Under the pieces are notes generated by a model. That model was not told the origin of the DNA and ran no database searches. It worked only from the letters and a program-made list of their open reading frames with translations. A stretch of DNA of 64,000 nucleotides from Ophiodon elongatus (lineage: Eukaryota; Chordata; Actinopteri; Perciformes; Hexagrammidae), in contig JACSYO010001856.1 of NCBI GenBank assembly GCA_016806645.1, positions 2,719,501 through 2,783,500 on the forward strand, given 5' to 3'. Of the stretch, positions 46,151 to 58,246 are shown one piece after another. Numbering within the stretch: the stretch's first letter is position 1; every line of letters starts with the position of its first letter. The translations under genes were made by a program, and so were the position numbers.

Positions 46151-47029
46151 AGCTGAACTAACACAATACAATGCACACCCATGCACAGATGCATGCACAG
46201 AGACATGAATACATACACAAGCACAGAAACATCAATATCTACTTATGCAAAGTTATATAACAGTATGTGCATGCAGAAACACGCTGCAGCACAGTTTGTT
46301 AAAAGTACACTGATTACAGACACCTCAGGTGCAAAGACTTGCATTGAACTGCATGAGGACAAATGCATAAAACATTCAGAAACAGATGTTTGTATTACAA
46401 TACTAAAGAGGACTCCTATATATGTAGTTTATTGCCAAGCCAGTCCTCACCATTACAACTGAATGCCTAATTGTAACCCTCATTTGCTCAAACTTAATTC
46501 AATTTACTTAATGCAAAATGTCCTCACTTTTAATGTTTTGAATTCGTCCCCACAAAGATATAAGGTAAGGGACACAAACACTCACACACCCACACAACAC
46601 ACACAGATTCAGACATAGTAAGTAATAAACACTGCTTTCATCAAACTGTCTTATTCCAATACAGACCATAAACCTCTGAAAAAACACTCACAAACAGACA
46701 CATAGGACTCAGCTACTCCTGAGTCCAAACTCAAACTTAATGACTTGGTTGACGCTTAGTACCACACACACTGCAGTTGAGTGGAAATGAAAGCATAATT
46801 GCCACCATAGATCCAACACATACTGAAAATAATACAAGCATGCATTCATGCATTTAACCGCACCATCAGCCCACTCTCTTGACGACATCAGAGTCATTAC
46901 CAGAATATATTTTTATGGTGTTTTCTAAAAGCTATCAGATATGAATCACACTATCGGGCCAGTATTGTCGAACAGACCCTGCATATTAACTTGATGCAAA
47001 GCCAGTCTAATGTACCTGAATTCTGAAAT
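46151..47029. other. CA-rich and AT-rich spacer
   Basis: Cryptic CA/ATGCA simple sequence at 46168-46280 and 46575-46610. Otherwise unique. No gene. Confidence 0.45.
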
Positions 47030-47170
47030 GGCTCCAAATCTCCTGATTGGCGGTTATTGCACCTTAGGCCTATGAGAGGGTGACAGAGGTGGCTCATTCA
47101 AGGCTTTAATGAGCCCCACACAGTGAGTCATGGAATGAGATATCCAGTACAGACTAATCTAAAATGCCCT
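47030..47170. promoter_or_regulatory. Short complex block
   Basis: CTGATTGGCGGTTATTGC near 47043 (CCAAT-type word on the minus strand) and GGCTTTAATGAGCC near 47102. Weak inference of regulatory function. Confidence 0.25.
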
Positions 47171-48679
47171 AAAACAGCAGGTCCATAAATTAAGCAAAAG
47201 ACACGCATGCCTGAAACAGCAAAACATTTGTAAAGCAGCCTTTTGTGCTGTCACTTTGACTTGCACTTAACTGACTCTGTCAGGCTGCTTCTCTTACCGT
47301 TGTCTTGCCAGCTCGCAAGTAATTCTGCCATGTTCTAACCCTGAGATAGCAAGCAGAATACATGTTTAGCCACCTTACTAAGGTTAAATAACAAAAGAAA
47401 TGAATGAGTAAAGATAAAAAAAAAAAAAATGAATAAGATAAAAACACCATGTTGGTTTTAAAACCTTCTGAGGTCTGAGGGATTCCTATTTTCCGTCCGC
47501 CTGGTCTCCTTTTGTATTAATGCATGTATAACCTCAACGCTGAAATACACAATAATATCATGGGCTATCAGAATATGTACACGATAGTCATGTCATATGA
47601 AGTTATATCATCATGAATATATAATACAAATAAATAAACATTGTAGCCAACACAGATCAAAAACTATTTACATTACAGAAGCCAAATGAAAAGTTTAAAA
47701 ACGGAATCTATGGATTGCTCATGAAATGTATTATTTTTTATAAAATCTCTAAAAAACACTATTGTTCCATGGTGGATTAAAAATCATGTGAAAGGGAATC
47801 GATGGGAGCCATCATTGGACAGATATAATGGTGATGGATCCAAGGCAACTTAAAGTGAGTTTCTAAACCGCAGCCAGAGATATTCTTTAAATGGTAATTA
47901 GAGTAACTTACTTTCATGTGATGTACAACATTGCCGACCTCAGCAGGTTTAATTCGTCACCCATTTGTACCACAGCCTTTCTAATTCACTCACCTCTCCA
48001 TTTTCTAACATTAACTTACATGCTGGCCCTGCTCCCTGCTTATCACCTGTAAAATCACCTGAAATGGGGTATAACCCACTTCATTTTAGCATCGCAGTTA
48101 CATGCATTCTGGCCCATATTACACACAACATGCACTGTTGATAGACGTAGATAATAAGTGAAAGTATCCATGTTATGCCAGCTGTGTGCATTTTGTATAT
48201 TGGAGAGGGCAGAGTGTCTGCCAAAACAAAAAACTAAACTAAACAGTCTCCTGACGTTAAAGCCTGTAAACGTATCTCTTTCAACAGAGTGCCCAAGTTC
48301 TTTACTTTTCATACTGTAATACTTCTGTTGTGATCCGGTGTTGATTTGATAAAAGTTGTAAAAATGAATTGGTTTTCTGTCATTTTGAAGTTTCTTTTGT
48401 GGGATTCTGTATGAATAATTTATTTAATAAAAAATCAGGACAATAGAATATATTGAAGAGCTATTTAAATATGTAATTATTTGCACAATTGTGGAGTAAA
48501 CTTATTTTCTTTAGTGTCTTCTTACTCCAAAGTTGTTGTTTTCCTGTTAACTGTACCTCAATGCATTTATGTAGTCTCATTTATAAAATGTTTAATACGT
48601 GCATATAATACATGCATGAAACATGTATTTTTAGAAATACTATACTATGAATTTTTATTACTTTTTTAATTATTTTTTA
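47171..48679. other. AT-rich spacer
   Basis: Low-GC unique sequence with A runs near 47417-47429. The 47930-48010 stretch is somewhat more complex. No gene. Confidence 0.45.
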
Positions 48680-49020
48680 AGACACTGTAGCATGACTTCT
48701 TTAACATGCTATGCAATTACTTTATTATTATTTTTTTTCGACAGATTTTACTATGACATTATTTACATTTGTATATTATGATTTTTTACGTACTATACAA
48801 TGACTTATTTTTACATTCTATACTATGACTTTTTTGACATACTGAAATGTAACTTTTTTTGGCTTTACTAGACATACTATACTATGACCTTTTTTATGAC
48901 AATTCTTTTGACATACTATATTCTTTTCATAGTATACTATGACTTTTTCATGATTTCTTTGACAAACTATATTTCGACTTTTAACAAATACTATATATAA
49001 TATAGTATGTCGAAAATGTC
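48680..49020. repeat. Degenerate AT-rich repeat field (CATACTATACTATGACTTTT-like unit)
   Basis: At least seven diverged copies of a unit around TACTATACTATGACTTTTTT recur (near 48691, 48751, 48800, 48821, 48881, 48936 and 48970) at irregular spacing. Part of the unit is self-complementary (AGTATACT). The field ends in an inverted repeat with 9-nt arms ATACTATAT/ATATAGTAT and a 3-nt loop at 48988-49008. The minus-strand 133-codon frame here is an artefact of the repeats. Confidence 0.75.
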
Positions 49021-49255
49021 TTGAAATCCATAGTAAGGTATGTTGAAAAAACTCATATGTCAACACATTCAGACAGTACATCCACTTCAGCAAATATGCT
49101 GAACTGGTCCAAGTATTCCATTTAGCAACAATAAAAGACAGAAAGTTTTTTTTATTATTTAGTAATATACGGGCCAAAGTGCTGTCAGATGTGTTGAGGT
49201 TACCCTGTCTCGAAGTCAATGGGGTGCTCAGGTTTCAGCAATGCTAATTATGATG

Positions 49256-49500
49256 AACTTTATTTATATATCACTTTAAATAAAACCTTTACAAATAGCT
49301 TTCCAGGAAAAAACACAAGATAGAACCAAAAATATAATAATTATTTTCAAACAAGAGTCTGATCTCAGTAGGTAGAGGGTTCCACAGTCTGGGGGCTCTA
49401 ACAACAACAAAATAGGCAGATGCCTAAATGTGAATGGATCAAATCCTGGTTTGCCTTTCTAACTGATGAATGTTGAGATTTTAGTCGTGTGGACAACAAA
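49256..49500. mobile_element. Degraded teleost interspersed repeat
   Basis: ACTTTATTTATATATCACTT near 49257 and GGGTTCCACAGTCTGGGGGC near 49377 match, as far as I recall, conserved parts of a very common teleost repeat. Class and exact ends are unknown to me. It lies between the two parts of the ATACTATGAC repeat field. Confidence 0.5.
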
Positions 49501-50532
49501 TCTTTAAACAAACAATAATTGTATGATATTCAGGAATAGCTCAAAAAGATGAAGTGCTGACATATATATATATATTTTTTTTTTATGAATTTCTTTCTGA
49601 CATACTTTGTGTTAGTCTACCATGACTTTTTCAAAATACTAAACTACGATTTTATTTCAACATTAATCTATGAATAATTAGTCACAATGTTGTTTGAGTG
49701 GTAGCTCCTTTCCTCACACTCCAACATGTGTAATATGCACACAGCAGGAACAGCGTGGTATCTTCACTAATTATTATTATCAATATGGCATTTTGTCTGT
49801 AATATGGTCCGGAATTATTCCAGTAATCAAATTACTATAATGAGAAGGGGTTTACAGATCAAATGGGATTGACGTTAATTTGCCACTATATAAAAAAATC
49901 CATACATGTCCATAATATATCTTTAATTCTGAGTTTCTTAAACTTTACAATCTTGCACTAATTGTATGTTTATTATCAGCTGTTGCCATCCTGCCCATCG
50001 GCCACTGTTTTTTTTATAGATCCTGAAATAGTTTGAGCCTGTAACTTTATTCTTTTCACTTTCGCTAAGTAGTCATCCACAGGTGGCCATGATTTACTAA
50101 GAAAATAATGGAAGGAAAAGTATAACCAAAGTGACATTAAACGCCATGCTCCTAATCTTTCTTTTTCACCTTGCATTATTCAGGTGAATTTGACCGATGG
50201 TTTGTTTGTTTATTCTCCCCAAGCAGCCAAGGATGTTGTTTATGTTCAAGTATATGTTAGCTGTAAACTAGAGACACGGTGAAAATGTGTTTGTTTGTGT
50301 GGCCATTCAGCCTCTGACTGACCTCATAATTCTTACAAAACTCTTCTATGGCTAGCTAACTTGAATACATCTGTTATAGCTAGATATTCCAGTATAACTT
50401 AATATAGATTGTGCCTGAAGATATCACTCAGTATTTTTTTTTTTATGCTAGTTTGGTGGGGGGTTTGGACATTGCTAAAGTAACATTTCCGCTGGGCTGC
50501 TGGCTGGCTAAATCAGTTTGAATGACAGCAGC
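49501..50532. other. AT-rich spacer, repeat field resumes briefly
   Basis: A TATATATATA patch at 49562-49575. The ATACT..CATGACTTTTTC unit reappears at 49585-49680. T-rich sequence lies near 50431. No gene. Confidence 0.45.
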
Positions 50533-50538
50533 ATAGAC

Positions 50539-50587
<49 letters not shown>

Positions 50588-51130
50588 GTGTGTATTAAGT
50601 GGATGTGGTCAATGTGACGTCACCCATTGATTGGTGTGTGGACTGTCGTTTTAAAGCCTCGAGTTTGGCATTTTGGCCATCGCCATCTTTTTGCAACCAG
50701 AAGTGACACGAAAGGGTGGTACAGCTGAACAAGACATTTCTAGGTGACCAAAAAGGTTACAATTAACAACCTGTAAAAGGGTTAAAGGGTTTTGTAATAG
50801 GAAAACATGGACAACTCCTAGACCTGACAACGCTTTGGCAGCGACCTGTCAATCACAGGTCGTCACGGCTTAGAGTATACCCTGCGTTATTGTCTATTTT
50901 ACTCTAAATGAGACCATAATTTACGAAATTAACATCGTACTGTATTGAAGAATACTTGAAACTAACAATATGGACCCTATACTCATGTTTACAATGTTTA
51001 CTGACAAAATAAATTAAGTGAGAAGTAGGTTAATTTTTTCATAGACTTCTGTACAATCAGACTTCTTTTTGAAACCAGGGGAGTAGCCTGCTGGCCATTT
51101 GAATGCAAGTTTAAGGCACTTCCGCCTGGA
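50533..51130 (+). mobile_element. Teleost non-autonomous repeat element
   Basis: CATAGACTGTACATATAT at the start, GTGACGTCACCCATTG near 50614, AAGCCTCGAGTTTGGCATTT near 50655, ATTTTACTCTAAATGAGACC near 50895, AAGTGAGAAGTAGG near 51016, CATAGACTTCTGTACAATC near 51040 and TTTAAGGCACTTCCG near 51110 follow in order an interspersed repeat that I recall as widespread in teleosts. A hairpin GACCTGT-CAATC-ACAGGTC lies at 50843-50861. No coding capacity. Transposon class is not certain. Confidence 0.65.
50544..50582. repeat. (TA)n microsatellite inside the element
   Basis: Perfect (TA)19, expanded from the short ATAT segment near the 5' end of the surrounding repeat element. Confidence 0.96.
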
Positions 51131-52659
51131 CAGCATGAGGAAAAGGGAGGGGAAGTTGGACGGGCACTGGGAGCATGAGCAGGTGCTGTTTCCGAGGGGT
51201 CCTAGTGTGTGTAGGATCTCCTGTTCTTCCTCCTCATTTCTCCAGCTGGTCCCATATGGTAGCAGCTATTGCTACCAACAGTCAACGTTCAAGTGAATGC
51301 CTAATCTAGCCTACCTGTGCTGCAACTATCCCCGTCCTGTTGATTTGCTATAGAGATCTTAGTAGTCTGCTTAGGGTCTGACTGACAACCATGTGATTTT
51401 TGCAAAACATCAATGTGAAATAAACTAAGTATAGAACCATCAAAAAGGTTGGGGTCTGAATCTGGGAAGTTCGGCATCACTTTTGGCGACATTTAAGGTT
51501 TAAAAGAGCAAGTGCTGTTTGTCCTGTGGAGACCGTGTAACCCTGAGACATGTTGTGTTTTGAGTGACAAGTCTCACTTCCTGAGGAAGGTTTAGTGTGA
51601 GTATACTAAAAATATATTGCAACTTTTAATCAAGTGTTGCAATAACCAAGTATAACCAATAACAAAGAATACAGAGAAAGATAATATGCATATTCAGTGC
51701 ATAAACAAGTCAAATTCCCTCATGAAACTCTCAAGCTGAACTGAAGGGACACAGCGTCATTGTGAGGTCAGAGAGGTGACTGTAATACCTGGCAGTATTT
51801 TTCCGGCAGCATTTTTCTATCTTCTGCTTTAACTATGTTCACACAGCGGCTCTGCTGCGCCCCGTAGACAACATCAATTAGAGCTTACTGTCACAAATCC
51901 AGTGCATTGTCTCACACTAGCCACTTAATGCATCTTGGACCAAAGAGTAGATTGTGACCTGAGAAAAAACAATTCTCTTTTCAAACAGGTTCTTAAAGCA
52001 CAATAGCTTGGGAAGTGGAGCAAGGACCTGAAATTATGCAAATCACAGAGTGGTTTGGTAGCTGAAGTGTAAAAAGCAGTCTAAATTAACTCTGATGTGT
52101 TTTTTTCATGACTTTGTTTTGTGAGAGAGATTCCAGCTTGTAAGCTTTATAGCATAAACTGTAGCACTGCTTGTAAATCCGAGGAGAGGCCTGGGGAGAA
52201 ACAGTACCCACATTAGGCCAACTGTGGGATAACTTCACACACATGCACAATTACTGGTGGAGCCATGACACTCTTCTGATTGCTAATTAGTACTTGAATC
52301 AACTGGTTCTCAGTAACAACTTGAGGATTTCAAGCATGAACAAAATGTCAACGGCTCTAATGGCCCTTTTCCTCTGTTCTCTACTGTTGCCCGTTTCTCT
52401 CTATCCTTCCTCCAATTAGTGACACCAATGGCAAGGGTGCCCCCCAGAAGTTGAGAATGTGTTTTCTAGCAATTTTCTAGTGTATCAGATGTTAAGTTTG
52501 TGCTTCGCCAACTGGAGACAGCACAAATTGACAAATAAGGTAAAGTATAAGAAACGCAGCGCTAGACATTCTTCGACTGCCTTTACCTGTGGGAAACATC
52601 AGGTAACCAGTCAGACTCAGCTCGTGAACATAGTGTGAGGTGTGAATGTGTTCAGTTTT

Positions 52660-52661
<2 letters not shown>
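51131..52661. other. Non-coding DNA, no gene
   Basis: Unique sequence with a more complex stretch at 51830-51960 (ACATCAATTAGAGC near 51870) and at 52260-52400. No gene or repeat family recognised. Confidence 0.4.
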
Positions 52662-52731
<70 letters not shown>

Positions 52732-52744
52732 GCGTGTGTGTGTG
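52662..52744. repeat. Long (GT)n microsatellite
   Basis: GT run of about 80 bp with two CG interruptions near its 3' end. Confidence 0.98.
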
Positions 52745-52959
52745 GACGAGGGAAGGAGGAAGAACCAACCTATCAGCTTCATTTTCACATCCAGCCAGGC
52801 CTAATTAAGAAATATGAAAATGGTTCAAGAGCTGTGACGAGTAGTCAATTGACCTTCTCATCACTATACAAGAGAGAGAGAGAGATGAAGAGTGAGGCGG
52901 GCTAGAGATGGGGATGGTGAACAACTCTGTCAAGGGAAGGAAGGAAGTTTATAACGAGA
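52745..52959. other. Purine-rich spacer
   Basis: Includes a short (GA)n at 52870-52884. Nothing else recognised. Confidence 0.4.
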
Positions 52960-53290
52960 ACAATTCACCAGGAGCAGACGGCGAAGAGATCCTCCTAATA
53001 ATTGGTTCCATTAAAGCCCTTTTAAAGTGCAACTCTTTCTCAGATAAGCCAAGTCACTGTCCGTTTGCTCATCCCCTTGTCATGGTAATTTAGCCAGGCT
53101 AAATGATGCTTGCAAAAGCTCATAGGCCTCTATTCTTGGACCAGACAAAAGAAATATCATCTCACCCAAAGGTTTGTGTAATCTGGAATTAGGCCCCATT
53201 TAGAGCGACATAAGCAGAGTGGTTTGTGTAGCCGAGGGCCATTGCTGCTCTAAATGGAGAATGAAGAGGTGGAGATGGGAACAGGGTGAA
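52960..53290. promoter_or_regulatory. Candidate conserved non-coding element
   Basis: CCTAATAATTGGTTCC near 52995, GGTAATTTAGCCAGGCTAAA near 53084, CTGGAATTAGGCCCC near 53183 and AGTGGTTTGTGTAG near 53218 in complex sequence. Inferred. Confidence 0.4.
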
Positions 53291-55574
53291 AAAGAGATGG
53301 TAATACTTGACACATGCTTTATCAGAATGTGCTCATCAATGCCCTCAATACTCGAGATGAGAGAGGCCCCACTTGAGTAAGGAAATATAAAGTATGATTA
53401 GTCATTGATCAGTCTTGATACTACAACTGCAGTGTGCTGATGGATTACAGATGAGTGACGCTAACCCTAACATTTACCGCAGGGTGGTAATAATATTAGC
53501 ACAGAAGGTGCAAATATTAGCAATAATGTTAGCTCCTTGTCTCCTGACAGCATACATGACCAGCACAATGACCGAGAGGGCAAGAGTGGGTCAATTTGTT
53601 TTTATTGACCTTTTGTAAATGATGTGTCTCTGCTATGTATTGAAAAAAACACGTGTAACTAGTTCTTTTTTTGTGAACCTGTATTTTACAGCTCAATTGT
53701 CACATCAGATTCAATAATGTTCTGCGTATATAGACAGGTGGGGTCAGCACAGTATTGAATATAAAGAATATCTTGTTTAATTTTAGCACATAGATGTTGT
53801 TCAATGTGTACCAAACCAAAAAGTGTTGTTATGCTTTATGACACCTTCAACTGCATATTCTTTGACCAGTAGACTAAATTAGATCAACACCAAAAAAACT
53901 TTCATGTAATTATGGCATAATGCCACTAAAGCAGTCAGATTGAAAAGTAAATTTTGTACATCTGTCATCCACAACTGCTTGTGTTCTGCATGAAGGTCTA
54001 GTTAAACCCCTGCAGCTATTTGGAGGCAGCAAGACAAAGTGTGTGTAGTCAATAATTTGAAGTAAAAGCTTGAACAAGTGCATTGCCTTTCCACACGGTT
54101 ATACATTGTGGGTATCTTGATTAATTCACTGTATTTCAAATAACACAAATACTAATTACTTGCTTTTGCATGCATCAAACTGGTATAATTAGATGCTTTT
54201 TCTACATCACCGATCTTCTTCACAACTTCTCGTTAGCAATTCTCTCTTTATACACACTCATCCAAAAAATAGGTTTATTGTGGGCAACAGGTGTAGGCAT
54301 CATTGTCATCTTTTCAACATGTCTGTCAAACTTTTGAAATACATTTTAGTGCAATATGATTATATACAAACATGATGGTTGCAAATCGGCCAAATTTTTG
54401 AAAAAAGTCCCAAGACAGTCTTGGAAAGGAATTAGTATGATAAACCATAAACAACATGAAAATGCAAAATACTTGCCTGAGAATATTTCACATCAAAACT
54501 ATTTATACCAGCAGTGAAGCAAATTTTGGACAGTTGCAACACTTTTAAGAAAAGGTTTCATAGATTTGTGCAGGCAGAGTACCAACTACCGGTATCTTTT
54601 TGACCCAGAGTGTCTGGCAGTCGGTCTGAGGTAAATTGTTGTATAGCCAAAGCTACTGTAAGCTATTTTATAGTTTCCTTTTAGCAAAATATGAACTTTA
54701 GTTGTCTCGGGTAAACAGTGACACAGTGTGATTGTGATAGTAGTGATAAAGTTTGCTTTATTGGTGCGGAGCTTCCTTGTTGTAGTGAACATTATTAATA
54801 TGTTCGTTCAGCACAATTGGTTGATGCCATTATTCGCAGTGCTCAGAAATTCGACCTCGTTCCGAAAAAAATTACATTGCTTTGTTGCCACGTAATAAAT
54901 ACTCATGACAAAAACAATGGTTAAAAAATATATATTGAAGTGCAAATCGATTGCATGTAATAAAAAACAAAACGCCCCCGGTATGTAAAGGCCTAAGTCT
55001 TAAATTGAGCGTTGCCCTTTAAATCACTGTTTCAACAGTGTTGACTATGTAGAGCAGCATTCCGAAAAAATCATGTGTAAAATTACTACAAATGACTGAA
55101 ACACAAAAGCTACTGCAGCTGCTTTGATTACTTTGTTTTTGACACTCCAGCTGTTTATCCAGAAAGTAACTGCATTGATTTGTAAATGTGTTTAACCACA
55201 AAAATGACACGCAAAGGAATATGCCAACACACCAAAGCATTCTGAATACATCCTGGGGTCTAAAACTAATTTCTAAACAACAAAAAAAAGAGTGTGACAT
55301 GTTTTGAAGGGACATTTTTCCCTCACAGACAACTGAGAGCTGTTTTAGCAGACAAACACTGGCATATTTTGACTGTAACTTCATACCAAAGCAAGAACTG
55401 ATCACAACGACAACAAGAGAGTGGCCGTGTAAACATATCAACACAAAAGGAAGAAGGCAAAATCACCACGGGTTTGTGATGACGGGTGATCGATGCTTTG
55501 AAATGCAGCAGCGGGTATTGTCATATGCCAGAGAGCTGTGAGCTTTGCAAAACTAACTATTCACCGCCTCTCTG
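53291..55574. other. AT-rich non-coding DNA
   Basis: Low-GC unique sequence throughout. The 141-codon minus frame at 55019-55444 is Cys/Phe/Ser-rich and has no recognised domain. No repeat family recognised. Confidence 0.45.
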
Positions 55575-56010
55575 ATATCTCTTTTGCTAACAGACTCATT
55601 TGGATAAATAAATGTGGATAGATATTGGCCTCAATAATGCTTGTTGTGTTTTTTTTTTTTTCCCCATCTTGTGTTGCCAGCAGCTATTATGAAAAATGTT
55701 GCTCTCTCTGCACTAAAAACTCGGGAAATGAGCCTCTTTTAAATGTTGAACATTTAATATTTATCAGCTTTCTATTAGAATATATGCACACTCAAATCGT
55801 CAGCCTATGTGATCTATCGCTCTGCTAAATTATGGTGCCACACAGCACAGAGGGGGGAAATTCATTACTGCTCAGGGCAATTTCCTCCCAAAACAAAAAC
55901 ATTTCATTCCAAAGGAAAAGCCAAATTAATACTGGCTTTGCATGAACCCGATTTTATTTGCCAAAGAACTGCCACTTTCTCACTCACTTCATCCGCTGGA
56001 TGAAGGATGT
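55575..56010. promoter_or_regulatory. Candidate strong conserved non-coding element
   Basis: About 430 bp of complex AT-leaning sequence interrupted only by a T run near 55649-55661. Words include TAAATGTTGAACATTTAATA near 55740, TGCTAAATTATGG near 55823 and CCAAATTAATACTGGC near 55921. TGTTGAACA is a near-palindrome. Inferred enhancer. Confidence 0.45.
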
Positions 56011-56923
56011 AAGTTGAGAGCTGGGTAAAATGAGTTTCATGCGTGCATACACACATCCAATTTCACTCACACTCTCTCAGTCACAGAGGGACACAGATCC
56101 CCCTCTTTCTTTCTCTTTGTCTTGCTCTCACCCACACATCCACATCCGCATCCACAACATACCTCTGTACATATACAGTACATGCACATGCAAGCATTTC
56201 ATCCTGCCTCACCAAAAGGCTGTTGTTTTCCGTACTGCCTTGCATTTCTGACATCAAAGGGGCCTCTAGTCTCACAGTTGACTCTGGATGAGCCTGTTTG
56301 ACGTCACCACATTGTCGTGTCAAGTTTTTACATCAATGGTGTGTTTACCTCGTTTGATAAGTCAAACCAAGACACTTGAACAACTGTGAGAGGACAATAA
56401 TGAATAACTAAAGAAAGCTGGAATGATTCCCCCGATGGAAATGAGGGGGTTAGACGTGGCATAAACATTTTACATATATATAGAGAGATTTTAGTGAACG
56501 GTTGTCTTGTCTGCATTCAAGGGACAAGTTTCACCACTGTTCTTTGACGTACTTTTTTTATGAAAGAACTTATACCTTTACATCAATGGAATCATAGCTC
56601 TTCTGGTCGTAACTATTATTGGTTGCCTTCCCTCCTTCAAGTATGTTTGTCTGAGTGTGCATTTTCGTGGACGTGTGCGTGTATAAGGCGCTTGCTTCGT
56701 TAATCTAAATGACTGTTTCACTGGCTGGATTGTCTTCTCATATAATAGCACCTGATTTATTCCCTTTGCTCATAATCAAGTATTTGTTCATGGTTTGAAC
56801 ATAAAAACAATCAGGATTATAATGTGCGATGGATAGCGTCACATGCTGCTATTTATTTGGCAATAAAGACTCGGTTGAAAGTCATCTTAAACGTGCAGCG
56901 TGCTCCGGATGCCAGGAAGGTCA
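56011..56923. other. Non-coding DNA, no gene
   Basis: CA/CT-rich simple sequence at 56045-56180, ATATATATAGAGAGA near 56475, mixed unique sequence elsewhere. Confidence 0.4.
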
Positions 56924-56986
56924 GGGGGAGGGGTGGGGGAGAGGGGGAGAGGGGTGGTGGTGGTGGGGTGAAGGGGGGGGGGGGGA
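56924..56986 (+). other. Very G-rich tract, quadruplex potential
   Basis: Many GGGG/GGGGG runs with a GGTGGTGGTGG segment, ending in a G run of 13 (56973-56985). It has strong potential for G-quadruplex formation on the + strand and borders the complex block at 57010. Confidence 0.8.
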
Positions 56987-57009
56987 TTTGTTCAGTAGCT
57001 TTGAATAGC

Positions 57010-57300
57010 TGATGAACCTGTGAAGCCCAGAGTCCTGTTAAAATTTTAATAAACATGGCGGAAGCCTATTGACTGGAAGTGAAATACGTTCATTGTTCCC
57101 GGTGCTGGCTGGCCCAGAATGGAGCAATCATGTTTGACAATGTGCAGTGCAAACCTTTCAATCAGAGTGAAGTCTTATTTTGCTGAATATTAAATACAGG
57201 CTCTATTCTGCATGTGTCAAGTGAAATTATAAAGCTAAGGAATATGATTGCCTCCAATTGACTTGCAACTCTCATCTCCATAAATATGATTCAATAATGA
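57010..57300. promoter_or_regulatory. Candidate strong conserved non-coding element
   Basis: Perfect palindrome TTAAAATTTTAA at 57038-57049, ATGTTTGACAATGTGCAGTG near 57130, CTTTCAATCAGAG near 57156, and GATTGCCTCCAATTGAC near 57246, in complex sequence bounded by a G-rich tract and a microsatellite. Inferred enhancer. Confidence 0.45.
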
Positions 57301-57329
57301 ATCTTAATACAATAAATGTATGCCTACGA

Positions 57330-57332
<3 letters not shown>

Positions 57333-57391
<59 letters not shown>
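57333..57391. repeat. (GT)n microsatellite
   Basis: Perfect run of about 59 bp. Confidence 0.98.
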
Positions 57392-57392
<1 letters not shown>

Positions 57393-58209
57393 ACACCCAC
57401 ATGTCTGCATAATCCCCCGTTGTCTACAACTACCTTAAATAATATGTCTGCTCTCTTTACTTTATTCACTAAACCTGTGTAAGTATTTTCTACAAAGAAA
57501 AAATATTATTTACTTCACAGGAAAACCAAATTGGACATGACTGCAAGTAGCAGAATAACAACAAGCCAACATAAAATTTGCACTTTTTCTCCCATTATTG
57601 CTTTTTTATGGATCCACACGTTTGTTGCAACCTGACAGTGCTCATTTCTTGATTTGCCGCCTACCTCTCCAAAACATCATGTACATGTTTGTTGAGGAAT
57701 TCTATTTTTATTTACTGCAGTTGCAAACATAAAGGTTTTGTCATTTATAGCTGTGAAGACAACTCAATCAGAGGACAACAGTAACAACTGATATGATTGA
57801 TGATGTGAAGCAAACCTAAAGCAAGCAGAGGGACTAAGACTGAGGTTTATTTTGTGGTGTGATGATTGATTTGCTGCCACATCAAATAAAAATAAAATAA
57901 AATACATGTAAAATAACCTCCAGCCACTTTGACAATACAGAATACACTATCAAGTATCACCTGCAGTTGTTTTATTAGTAGTAGTAGTATTAGTTATAAT
58001 AGAAGTATATAAGCAAAAACATATTGTCATCATGCGTGTTAGTTTCATCTGCAGTACCCACTGCTGTTTTCTCACCCTGTGGTTATGGCAGCTTGCCACA
58101 GTCCTGTCGAAGAATTGTCTTTTCTTTATTCTTTAATAGTGTTTTAGACAGAAATATATAACTTTCTAATAATATGAAAAAATGTTGCCATGCGAACCAT
58201 GAAATAAAT
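57392..58209. other. AT-rich spacer
   Basis: Short AGT trinucleotide patch near 57977-57990 and AAATAAAAT repeats near 57885-57910. No gene. Confidence 0.45.
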
Positions 58210-58246
58210 TTTATATATATATATATATTTATAAAAAAAAAAAAAA
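58210..58246. repeat. (AT)n plus A tract
   Basis: TATATA run to 58229, then an uninterrupted A tract to about 58246. It could be the tail of an old retrotransposed sequence, but no body was identified. Confidence 0.8.

Noticed and set aside
48818..49219. 133-codon minus-strand frame with internal peptide repeats
   Set aside because: The peptide repeats are the translation of the degenerate ATACTATGAC repeat field.
55019..55444. 141-codon minus-strand frame with several hydrophobic stretches
   Set aside because: Phe/Cys/Ser richness fits AT-rich chance translation. No signal peptide logic or family match.
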